Shown: one piece after another, positions 1 to 6,558 of the stretch
Layout of the letters: each line of letters starts with the position of its first letter
Position numbering within the stretch: the stretch's first letter is position 1
Source: Ramlibacter sp. Leaf400
Lineage (GTDB): Bacteria > Pseudomonadota > Gammaproteobacteria > Burkholderiales > Burkholderiaceae_C
Direction of reading: 5' to 3'
Assembly: GCF_001424545.1 (NCBI RefSeq)
Contig: NZ_LMQL01000001.1
Span: forward strand, 125,198 to 189,197
DNA: 64,000 nucleotides
Position numbers and translations under genes: made by a program
The notes under the pieces: model-generated
The model's database searches: none
What the model was told of the DNA's origin: nothing
Seen by the model: only the letters and a program-made list of their open reading frames with translations

Positions 1-1214
1 AGGCCGACCACGCGGTCGCTCGCAACGTCCACCACCAGCTTCATCAGGCAACGCTCGCTGCTGCCGCTCAATGTGTGGCGCAGCGGCTTGAACTCGCTGC
101 GGAATACGGCCACCCGCGCGAACTTCTCGCGCGCCTGCTCCTCGGTCAGTCCCACCGTGCCGATGGGGGGATGGGTGAAGACGGCGGTGGGCACCAGGTC
201 GTAGTCCATGCGCCGGCGGCCGTCGCCGAACAGGTGGTCCACGACCGCCATGGCCTCCGCCAGGGCGACCGGCGTGAGCTGCAGGCGGGCGGTGACGTCG
301 CCCACCGCGTAGACGGATGGCCGCGAGGTGCGATGGTGGGCGTCCACTTCGATGGCGCCCAGATGGCCTTGCTTCACGCCCGCGGCGTCCAGGCCCAGCC
401 CTTCGACGTTCGGCACGCGGCCGGTGGCGAACAGCACCGTCTCGGCGCCCAGGCGGCTGCCATCCCGCAGCGCGACGTCCACCCCGTCGTTCGCGTTCGT
501 CATCGATTCGACCTCCGTCCCCAGCCGCAGGTCGATGCCCGACTTGAGCATCTCGCCGGCGATGAAGTGCCGCACCTCGTCGTCGAAGCCGCGCAGGATC
601 TGTTCGCCACGGTAGAGCAGGCTCACCTGCGCGCCCAGGCCCCGGAAGATGGAGGCGAACTCGCAGGCGATGTAGCCCCCGCCCACCACCACGAGCCGGC
701 GTGGGAAGGGATCGAGGTCGAACATGCTGTCCGACGTCACGGCCAGGTTCCTTCCCGGCAGCGGAGGCACCGAGGCGGTGCCGCCGGTGGCGATCAGCAC
801 GTGTCGGGCCGAATGCGTGCGTGGGCCTGCTGTCGTCTGCACCTTGACCGAATGGCCGTCCAGGAGTTGCGCCCAGCCTCGGATCAACTGCACCCCGGCG
901 CCGGTGAGCAGCTGCTCGTACACGCCGTTCAGACGTGCGATCTCCCGGGCGCGGTTGGCCTTCAACCGGGGCCAGTCCAGCGCCGGTTCGCCCACGTCCC
1001 AGCCGAAACCCGCGGCCTCGGCGAAGTCGTGCGAATAGTGCGCGGCGTAGCTGTAAAGCTTCTTGGGGATGCAGCCGACGTTGACGCAGGTGCCGCCCAG
1101 CGCGGCGGCTTCGGCCAGCGCCACCCGGGCGCCGCGCTGGGCCGCCATCCGCGCCGCGCGCACGCCGCCGCTGCCGCCGCCGATGACGAAGAGGTCGAAG
1201 TCGTGGTCTCGCAT
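1..1214 (-). CDS. gor: Glutathione-disulfide reductase, C-terminus cut by the window edge
   Basis: FAD-dependent cytosolic enzyme that reduces glutathione disulfide with NADPH. About 404 residues are visible against roughly 450 in the family, so only the C-terminal part of the dimerisation domain, with its catalytic HPT-type motif, is missing. Seen: the N-terminal FAD-binding GGGSGG motif near residues 12-17; the redox-active disulfide motif GGTCVNVGCIPKK near residues 40-52; a second nucleotide-binding VVVGGGYIACEFASI motif for NADPH; and the FAD-contacting AVGDVT segment. The CVNVGC disulfide spacing and overall pattern match glutathione reductase rather than mercuric reductase or dihydrolipoamide dehydrogenase, although the family is closely knit. 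The ATG begins MRDHDFDLFVIGGG. It is divergent from the MCE transport genes. Confidence 0.9.
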   Translation of the reverse strand, partial: MRDHDFDLFVIGGGSGGVRAARMAAQRGARVALAEAAALGGTCVNVGCIPKKLYSYAAHYSHDFAEAAGFGWDVGEPALDWPRLKANRAREIARLNGVYEQLLTGAGVQLIRGWAQLLDGHSVKVQTTAGPRTHSARHVLIATGGTASVPPLPGRNLAVTSDSMFDLDPFPRRLVVVGGGYIACEFASIFRGLGAQVSLLYRGEQILRGFDDEVRHFIAGEMLKSGIDLRLGTEVESMTNANDGVDVALRDGSRLGAETVLFATGRVPNVEGLGLDAAGVKQGHLGAIEVDAHHRTSRPSVYAVGDVTARLQLTPVALAEAMAVVDHLFGDGRRRMDYDLVPTAVFTHPPIGTVGLTEEQAREKFARVAVFRSEFKPLRHTLSGSSERCLMKLVVDVASDRVVG

Positions 1215-1302
1215 GGGGGCCTCCGGTGACGACGGATTGCAGCACGATCGCGGTGCACTTGCAGAAGCACCGCCCGAGCCTGTGGGGAAGGGAAGGGCTC
1301 GC

Positions 1303-1308
1303 TATCAT
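1303..1308 (+). promoter_or_regulatory. -10-like hexamer TATCAT directly upstream of the MCE permease start
   Basis: TATCAT ends 7 nt before the ATG at 1316. Transcription would therefore start at or next to the start codon. There is no Shine-Dalgarno sequence and no good -35. It belongs to a recurring leaderless-looking pattern in this window. Assignment is by inspection only. Confidence 0.35.
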
Positions 1309-1315
1309 CGGACGC

Positions 1316-2128
1316 ATGACATCGGCTCCTCTCCGGCAGCACCGTCTGGGCGCGAGTCCCGCCTCGGCACCGCTGCGCTGGCTGTTGAGCTGGTGGGACG
1401 TGATCTTCTTCGGCGCGGTGCTGATGGTGCTGGCGCTGTCGCCCTCCAGCTACCGCGATCCGCGCACGCGCGCGGCGCTCGCGCGGCATGCGTGGACCGA
1501 CACGGCGCCGATCCTCCTCGGCTTCTCGATGCTGTGCGCGCTGCTGACCGTGGTGCTCACGCGCATCGTGGTGGTCACGGCCCAGAGCTACGGCCTGTCG
1601 CAGTACGCGCTGGAGATGGTGATCCGCGTGCTGGTGCTGGAGCTGATCCCGCTGACCGCGGCCCTGTTCGTGGCGCTGCGCTGCACCATCCCCAACGGCG
1701 CCGCGCTGGCGGAGATGCGGCGCAGCGGCCGCTTCCAGGCGCTGCGCCGCGCGGGCGTGGACCCGCTGGTGCGCGAGGTGCTGCCGCGCATGCTGGCCGG
1801 CGCCTTCTCCACCATCACGCTGGCGGCCCTGAGCTGCTTCGTCGCGGCGGTGCTGGCTTACTTGGCCGTCTACCAGCTCACGCCTGCGGGGCTGCCAGCG
1901 TACACGCGCATGTTCGGCCACGTGTTCAACCCGTCGGTGAGCATGATCTTCGCGATCAAGACAGCGTTCTTCGCGCTGGCCGTCTCCACCATCCCGATGG
2001 CGTCCGGCGCGCACGAGGACACCGCCACGCCCAGCTCGCGCGAGAGCGCGGCCCTGCAGGGGCTGGTGCGCATGTTCGCCGTGCTGTTGCTGCTGGAGTC
2101 GGTCTCGCTGGTGGGCAACTACTACTAG
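1316..2128 (+). CDS. MlaE/YrbE-family ABC transporter permease (MCE lipid transport)
   Basis: 270-residue inner-membrane permease of the MlaE (PF02405-type) family, which moves phospholipids or other lipids between inner and outer membrane with an MCE protein and an ABC ATPase. Seen: about five or six hydrophobic segments and the family-typical central stretch AQSYGLSQYALEMVIRVL followed by LELIPLTAALFVALR. The C-terminal segment ends VSLVGNYY. An in-frame ATG lies 30 codons upstream at 1226, but those residues are hydrophilic and not family-like, and a -10-like hexamer sits just before the ATG at 1316, so that start is preferred. Six bases separate it from the MCE gene. No ATPase gene lies in the cluster; the preceding gene is divergent gor. 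Confidence 0.85.
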   Translation: MTSAPLRQHRLGASPASAPLRWLLSWWDVIFFGAVLMVLALSPSSYRDPRTRAALARHAWTDTAPILLGFSMLCALLTVVLTRIVVVTAQSYGLSQYALEMVIRVLVLELIPLTAALFVALRCTIPNGAALAEMRRSGRFQALRRAGVDPLVREVLPRMLAGAFSTITLAALSCFVAAVLAYLAVYQLTPAGLPAYTRMFGHVFNPSVSMIFAIKTAFFALAVSTIPMASGAHEDTATPSSRESAALQGLVRMFAVLLLLESVSLVGNYY

Positions 2129-2134
2129 GGCGCG

Positions 2135-3109
2135 ATGGACCAGACCCCCCTGCAGGATTCGGAACCCGCGGCGGCGCCCGCGGTGCCGCACCTGGCCGCC
2201 AAGGCGCGGCTGCTGCTGCTGTTCACGGTGCTGCTGATCGGCGCGGCCGTGATGTACCTGCTGTACGCGCGGGGCGTGTTCGAGCCGACGCAGCAGCTGG
2301 TGCTGACCACCGACGACTCCGAGGGCGTGGCGGTCGGCATGGACATGACGTTCTCCGGCTTTCCGATCGGACGCGTGCGCCGCGTCGAACTCGGCCCGAC
2401 CGGGGAGGTGCGCATCCTGATCGACGTGGCCCGGAAGGACGCGCGCTGGCTGCGAACGGGCAGCGTCTTCACGCTGGTGCGCGGGCTGGTCGGCGGCACC
2501 GCCATCCGCGCGTTCACCGGCGTCCTGACCGATCCGCCGCTGCCCGATGGCGCGGTGCGGCCGGTGCTGCGCGGGGACGCCACGGCCGAATTGCCGCGGG
2601 TGATCGCCTCGGCCCGCGAGGTGCTGGAGAACCTCACCGCCATGACGGCCAACGACGCGGCCCTGCGCAACAGCATCGGCAACGTGCAGGCCATCACCGA
2701 TAAGCTGAAGGGGCCGCAGGGTGCGCTGGGCGTGCTGTTCGGCAACGAGGCCGACGCCCGCAAGCTGATGGCGACGGTGGAGCGCACCAATGCGCTGCTG
2801 GCGCGCTTCGACACGCTGGCGGCCAAGGCCGACACCCAGGTGTTCGGGCCCGAGGGCGTGGTGCGCGAGGCGCGCGCCACCGTGGTCCAGCTCAACGGGC
2901 TGCTGGCCGACACTCGCGCGAGTCTCCAGAAGGTGGATGCGGTGCTGGTGGAGGCGCAGGCGGTCGGCGCCAACGTGCGCGGCGCCACCCAGGACCTGGC
3001 GCCGCTGCGCGGCGAGGTCGAAGCCAACCTGCGCAAGGTCGAGTCGCTGATCAACGAGATCAACCGCAAGTGGCCGTTCGCGCGCGAGACGGAGATCAAG
3101 CTTCCGTGA
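2135..3109 (+). CDS. MlaD-like MCE domain protein
   Basis: 324-residue periplasmic lipid-binding subunit anchored by one N-terminal membrane helix (about residues 25-48). A single MCE domain follows, beginning near residue 55 with LVLTTDDSEGVAVGMDMTFSGFPIGRV; the G-x-V-x-G-M-x-V-x-F-x-G-x-x-I-G-x-V pattern is typical. The C-terminal 150 residues are helical and coiled-coil-like, with evenly spaced Leu and Ala, as expected for the hydrophobic tunnel or needle of MCE proteins. Its length fits single-MCE MlaD-like members rather than PqiB or YebT, which carry several MCE domains. Its stop overlaps the GTG start of the following lipoprotein gene by 4 bp. Confidence 0.87.
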   Translation: MDQTPLQDSEPAAAPAVPHLAAKARLLLLFTVLLIGAAVMYLLYARGVFEPTQQLVLTTDDSEGVAVGMDMTFSGFPIGRVRRVELGPTGEVRILIDVARKDARWLRTGSVFTLVRGLVGGTAIRAFTGVLTDPPLPDGAVRPVLRGDATAELPRVIASAREVLENLTAMTANDAALRNSIGNVQAITDKLKGPQGALGVLFGNEADARKLMATVERTNALLARFDTLAAKADTQVFGPEGVVREARATVVQLNGLLADTRASLQKVDAVLVEAQAVGANVRGATQDLAPLRGEVEANLRKVESLINEINRKWPFARETEIKLP

Positions 3110-3747
3110 AGCTAGCCCTTGTCGTCCTGGTCACCGCGCTGCTCGGCGCCTGCGGCAGCAAGCCGCCGGCGCCGGACTGGCAGGTCAATGCCCATGGCGC
3201 GCTGGAGCGCTTCGAGCAGGCCTGGCTCGCCGGCCAGACGCGTGCGGCCGATGCGGAGTTCGCGCGCGCGCGGCGCGAGCTGGCGGCGACGGCGCAGGCC
3301 AGCCTGGTGGCGCGGGCGGAGCTCACCCGGTGCGCGCTGCAGGTGGCCAGCCTGGTGTTCGAGCCTTGTGCGGGGTTTGAAGCCTTGCGCGCGGATGTCG
3401 GGGCGCCGGAGAGGGCCTATGCCGACTACCTGCAGGGCGCGCGCGTGTCGCCCGAGCTGTTGCCTTCGCAGCACCGCAGCGTCGCGGGCGGCGCCGCGGA
3501 TGCGAAGGCGGTGGAAGCGATGGCCGACCCGCTTGCGAGGCTCGTGGCCGCCGGTGTCCTCATGCGCTCGGGAGGCGGATCGCCGCAGCTGATGCAGCTG
3601 GCGGCGGACACGGCGTCGCGCCAGGGCTGGCGCAGGCCCCTGCTCGCCTGGCTGGGCGCGCAGCTGCAGTTGGCCGAGCAGCGGGGCGCGCAGGAAGAGG
3701 CGGCGCTGCTGCGCAGGCGCATCGCGCTGGCTTCGGCGCCGTCCTGA
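3106..3747 (+). CDS. Lipoprotein encoded with the MCE transporter, function unknown
   Basis: 213 residues. The GTG start overlaps the MCE gene stop (GTGA), giving a short signal peptide (MKLALVVLVTALLGAC) with lipobox LGAC and the lipidated Cys at residue 16. A longer ATG frame from 3070 would bury the signal peptide and is rejected. The mature part is Ala/Glu/Arg-rich and probably helical, with two Cys near residues 70-80. I do not recognise the family: it lacks the obvious beta-rich pattern of the ABC_trans_aux (PqiC-like) lipoproteins that often end MCE operons. Position and coupling suggest an envelope partner of the MCE protein; this is inference. Confidence 0.75.
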   Translation: MKLALVVLVTALLGACGSKPPAPDWQVNAHGALERFEQAWLAGQTRAADAEFARARRELAATAQASLVARAELTRCALQVASLVFEPCAGFEALRADVGAPERAYADYLQGARVSPELLPSQHRSVAGGAADAKAVEAMADPLARLVAAGVLMRSGGGSPQLMQLAADTASRQGWRRPLLAWLGAQLQLAEQRGAQEEAALLRRRIALASAPS

Positions 3748-3769
3748 CCGGTGCGTCCGCGGCGTTGCT

Positions 3770-4363
3770 TCAGCGGCGGCCCGAAGGGGTCCTGAAGGTG
3801 ATCGAGTACCGCAGGGATTTCGTCGGCGCCACGCTGTGCTGCCATTCCCAGCGGGCCGGTCCTCGCAGAAGGTAGATGGAGCGCGGCTCGAGGGTGAGCT
3901 TGATCACGTCGGCCCGCTTCGGGGTTTTCGGCGGATACGGGCGGAACCGCATCACGGCCTCGTCCAGCAGCGAGATGCCCACCACGTCCTCGAAGTCCGG
4001 CACGTCGCGGTGCCAGCCCAGCGGCGTGCCCGGCCGGTACTCGGCCACCAGCGCCTGCGTGAAGCGCTCGGGCGGGATGCCCAGCCAGGCGGCCGCCTGC
4101 TCGCGCAGCGGCTGCAGCCAGTCGGGCAGGGGCTCGGCTTCGTTCAGGCGCTGGGCGCTGAAGTCGTACTGGCCGCCGTAGCTGACCACGCGGCGCAGTG
4201 CGCTGAAGCCCTGGTACTTCATCGGCGCGAGCGGGAGCGCCTCGATCTGCCGCAGCAGCGCCGCTTCCTGCGCGGCATCGAGGAAATCGGTTTCGTAGCG
4301 CAAGCCGGTCGGCAGCGCCACGGCCGGTGGGGAACCGAAGAGGTCGGACTGCGAGAAGCTCAC
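3770..4363 (-). CDS. alkB: AlkB-like 2-oxoglutarate/Fe(II) dioxygenase
   Basis: 197-residue AlkB-family dioxygenase, expected to remove alkyl lesions from nucleic acid bases by oxidative demethylation. The double-stranded beta-helix signature is complete: iron ligands H118 and D120 in GWHRD, distal H176 in WQHSVAP, and 2-oxoglutarate-binding Arg residues in LRYSITFR (R185, R191). The N-terminal YQGFSALRRVVSYGGQYDF block resembles the nucleotide recognition lid. It is closer in length and sequence to the short AlkB-like proteins (ALKBH4/7 or AlkB-2 type) than to E. coli AlkB (216 aa), so substrate range is uncertain. It stands alone, convergent with the MCE lipoprotein gene. Confidence 0.85.
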   Translation of the reverse strand: MSFSQSDLFGSPPAVALPTGLRYETDFLDAAQEAALLRQIEALPLAPMKYQGFSALRRVVSYGGQYDFSAQRLNEAEPLPDWLQPLREQAAAWLGIPPERFTQALVAEYRPGTPLGWHRDVPDFEDVVGISLLDEAVMRFRPYPPKTPKRADVIKLTLEPRSIYLLRGPARWEWQHSVAPTKSLRYSITFRTPSGRR

Positions 4364-4420
4364 AAGCCGCAGTGTCGCTCCGCGCGGCCCATCGGAAGGG
4401 GCGACGTCGGGCCCGAAAAC

Positions 4421-4446
4421 GAAAAAGCCCGGCCGAAGCCGGGCTT
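4421..4446 (-). terminator. Intrinsic terminator of the histone H1-like gene
   Basis: A 9-bp perfect stem AAGCCCGGC / GCCGGGCTT with a 4-nt loop. On the minus strand it is followed by a T run (TTTTTC). It lies 24 bp past the stop codon of the H1-like gene. Confidence 0.85.
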
Positions 4447-4469
4447 GGGATAAAGCGCGTACTGCCGCT

Positions 4470-5000
4470 TTAAGGCTTGGAAGCCGTCGGGAAAGGCCAG
4501 GCGGCCTGCGGGTTCAGAGTGGTCTGCGCCGCAGGAGCCGCGGTCGCGGCTGGCGCAGCCGCGGGCTTGGCAGCAGGGGCTTTGGCGGCCTTTTTCGCAG
4601 CCGGCTTTTTCGCAGCCTTTTTCGCGGCCTTTTTCGCAGGCGCTTTCGCGGCCTTCTTGGCGCCGGTCTTTTTCGCGGCGGCCTTTTTCGCAGGCGCCTT
4701 CTTCGCAGCGGCTTTCTTCGCAGGCGCCTTCTTCGCAGCGGCTTTCTTCGCAGGCGCCTTTTTCGCGGCGGCCTTCTTCGCAGGGGCCTTCTTGGCAGCG
4801 GCCTTCTTCGCCGGCGCCTTCTTGGCCGCGGTCTTGCGGGCCGGAGCCTTCTTCGCAGCGGCCTTCTTGGCCGGAGCCTTCTTGGCTGCCGCCTTCTTGG
4901 CCGGGGCCTTCTTGGCGGTGGCCTTCTTCGCCGGCGCCTTCTTGGCGGCCGATTTCTTCGCCGGAGCTTTCTTCGCGGCGGCTTTCTTCGCAGTTGCCAT
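4470..5000 (-). CDS. Histone H1-like (AlgP/HctB-type) Lys-Ala-Pro repeat DNA-binding protein
   Basis: 176 residues, almost entirely tandem variants of [10 protein letters not shown] with a 9-residue period (27 bp at DNA level). The tail (from about residue 140) is Ala/Pro-rich, ends [14 protein letters not shown] and lacks the repeat. Such lysine-rich tails bind DNA non-specifically and act as nucleoid-associated or regulatory proteins (eukaryotic H1 C-terminus, Bordetella BpH1, Pseudomonas AlgP). ATGs also occur 6 and 18 bp upstream, but an AGGAG lies 7 nt before the ATG used here. It sits directly downstream of nrdB on the same strand but has its own ribosome binding site and terminator. 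Repeat number is expected to vary between strains by slippage. Confidence 0.87.
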   Translation of the reverse strand: MATAKKAAAKKAPAKKSAAKKAPAKKATAKKAPAKKAAAKKAPAKKAAAKKAPARKTAAKKAPAKKAAAKKAPAKKAAAKKAPAKKAAAKKAPAKKAAAKKAPAKKAAAKKTGAKKAAKAPAKKAAKKAAKKPAAKKAAKAPAAKPAAAPAATAAPAAQTTLNPQAAWPFPTASKP

Positions 5001-5007
5001 TTCCATT

Positions 5008-5012
5008 CTCCT
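5008..5012 (-). promoter_or_regulatory. Ribosome binding site deciding the H1-like start
   Basis: AGGAG, 7 nt upstream of the ATG at 5000. It overlaps the region of two alternative upstream ATGs and so argues against them. Confidence 0.75.
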
Positions 5013-5018
5013 GTTCAA

Positions 5019-5036
5019 GTTGACATCAATATCAAC
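5019..5036. promoter_or_regulatory. Operator-like imperfect palindrome upstream of the H1-like gene
   Basis: GTTGACATCAATATCAAC matches its own reverse complement at 14 of 18 positions, with perfect 5-bp ends. It is AT-rich in a GC-rich setting and lies just before the ribosome binding site. The binding protein is unknown. Confidence 0.35.
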
Positions 5037-5077
5037 GAAAGAAGCACTAGCAGCCTTGTTGGTGGCGACTAGCGATC

Positions 5078-5107
5078 CATGCGGTTGGGCCGGGGCCCAG
5101 CCGCATG
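5078..5107. repeat. Long inverted repeat between nrdB and the H1-like gene
   Basis: Arms of 14 bp (CATGCGGTTGGGCC / GGCCCAGCCGCATG), one mismatch, 2-nt loop. There is no T run on either strand, so it is not a standard terminator. It could be an RNA-processing or attenuating hairpin separating nrdB from the H1-like gene. Confidence 0.5.
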
Positions 5108-5194
5108 AACACCGTAACCCGCAGGACGCCGGCTTCTTCCTGGCCGGTCTGCCCTGCGGGCGAATTCACGAACCCAAACTACTCGCAGTTGCCT

Positions 5195-6430
5195 TCAATC
5201 CCATGAAAGTGCGCCACCCGACTGGTATTCGATCACGCGGGTTTCGAAGAAATTGCGCTCTTTCTTCAGGTCAATCATCTCGCTCATCCAGGGGAAGGGG
5301 TTCTCCTCGTTGGGGAACAGCGCTTCCAGGCCGATCTGCGTGGCGCGCCGGTTGGCGATGTAGCGCAGGTAGCCCTTGAACATGGAGGCATTGAGGCCCA
5401 GCACGCCCCTGGGCATGGTGTCCTCGGCATAGCGGTATTCGAGTTCGACGGCCTTCATGAACAGGCCGCGGATCTCGGCCTTGAATTCGGCCGTCCACAG
5501 GTGCGGGTTCTCCAGCTTCAGCTGGTTGATCAGATCGATGCCGAAGTTGCAGTGCATCGACTCGTCCCGCAGGATGTACTGGTACTGCTCGGCGGCACCG
5601 GTCATCTTGTTCTGCCGGCCCAGCGCCAGGATCTGGGTGAAGCCGACATAGAAGAACAGGCCTTCCATCAGGCAGGCGAAGACGATCAGGCTCTTGAGGA
5701 GCGTCTGGTCGGCTTCCGGCGTGCCGGTCTGGAAGTTGGGATCCATGATCGCGCCGATGAACGGGATCAGGAACTGGTCCTTGTCGCGGATCGACGGGAT
5801 CTCGTTGTACGCGTTGAAGATCTCGGCCTCGTCCAGGCCGAGCGACTCCACGATGTACTGGTAGGCGTGGGTGTGGATCGCTTCCTCGAACGCCTGGCGC
5901 AGCAGGAACTGCCGGCACTCGGGCGCCGTGATGTGGCGGTAGGTGCCCAGCACGATGTTGTTGGCGGCCAGCGAGTCGGCGGTGACGAAGAAGCCGAGGT
6001 TGCGCTTGATGACGCGGCGCTCGTCCTCGGTCAGGCCGTTGGGGTCCTTCCACAACGCGATGTCACGCGTCATGTTCACTTCCTGCGGCATCCAGTGGTT
6101 GGCGCAGGTGGCGAGGTACTTCTCCCAGGCCCACTTGTACTTGAACGGCACCAGCTGGTTGACGTCGGTCTGGCCGTTGATGATGCGCTTGTCGGCCGCG
6201 TTGACGCGGCGCTGGCTGGTGGGTTCCGCGGCGCGCGCGGGAGCGGGTTGCGCCACCGGAACGCGCGCACCGTCGTCGAGCGTGCGCACCGGTGAAGCGG
6301 TGGAGTTCAGGGGTTGGATCTGGAGCGCCGCCGTCGGCAACGGTGAAGGGTTCACCTCGCGGTTCCAGTTTGAACCGCTGCTCGGCGGAATTGGCGGTTG
6401 GGGCTTGACTTCGTCGTCCCAGGTCAGCAT
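5195..6430 (-). CDS. nrdB: Class Ia ribonucleoside-diphosphate reductase, beta subunit
   Basis: 411-residue R2 subunit carrying the diiron-tyrosyl radical that starts NDP reduction in NrdA. The ligand set is intact: D152; E183, H186 and radical Tyr Y190 in [10 protein letters not shown]256; E290 and H293 in DESMH. Presence of Y190 puts it in the Tyr-radical group rather than the chlamydial Phe-type group. Compared with E. coli NrdB (376 aa) the N-terminus is extended by about 80 Pro/Ala/Ser-rich residues that look disordered. The gene follows nrdA on the same strand with a 128-bp gap that may hold a second promoter. Confidence 0.96.
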   Translation of the reverse strand: MLTWDDEVKPQPPIPPSSGSNWNREVNPSPLPTAALQIQPLNSTASPVRTLDDGARVPVAQPAPARAAEPTSQRRVNAADKRIINGQTDVNQLVPFKYKWAWEKYLATCANHWMPQEVNMTRDIALWKDPNGLTEDERRVIKRNLGFFVTADSLAANNIVLGTYRHITAPECRQFLLRQAFEEAIHTHAYQYIVESLGLDEAEIFNAYNEIPSIRDKDQFLIPFIGAIMDPNFQTGTPEADQTLLKSLIVFACLMEGLFFYVGFTQILALGRQNKMTGAAEQYQYILRDESMHCNFGIDLINQLKLENPHLWTAEFKAEIRGLFMKAVELEYRYAEDTMPRGVLGLNASMFKGYLRYIANRRATQIGLEALFPNEENPFPWMSEMIDLKKERNFFETRVIEYQSGGALSWD

Positions 6431-6448
6431 GTGATGTCCAGTGCTCGG

Positions 6449-6477
6449 ATTATCCGGGCAGTGATGTGTATTGAAAA
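6449..6477 (-). promoter_or_regulatory. Possible nrdB-proximal promoter
   Basis: Minus-strand TTTTCA, 17-nt spacer, GATAAT; the predicted start lies about 12 nt upstream of the nrdB ATG. No NrdR-box-like palindrome is visible here, so any independent nrdB transcription would not share the nrdA operator. Confidence 0.35.
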
Positions 6478-6558
6478 GTGTCCATTCACATCACGCCGCG
6501 ATTTTGTTGCTCGTTTGCATCGGCGTCCTGTCGGAGAACGCCGATACCTTGCTCGTTG

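Noticed and set aside
1316..3747. Complete Mla (mlaFEDCB) phospholipid operon
   Set aside because: No ATPase, MlaC or STAS-domain MlaB gene is present, and the third gene is a different lipoprotein.
4600..5000. Tandem 27-bp DNA repeats suggesting a satellite or CRISPR-like array
   Set aside because: They are codons of the [10 protein letters not shown] protein repeat, contiguous without spacers.
4477..5379. A 300-codon plus-strand frame of [10 protein letters not shown] repeats resembling a membrane protein
   Set aside because: It is the complement of the lysine/alanine repeat of the H1-like gene and runs into the end of nrdB; no ribosome binding site.
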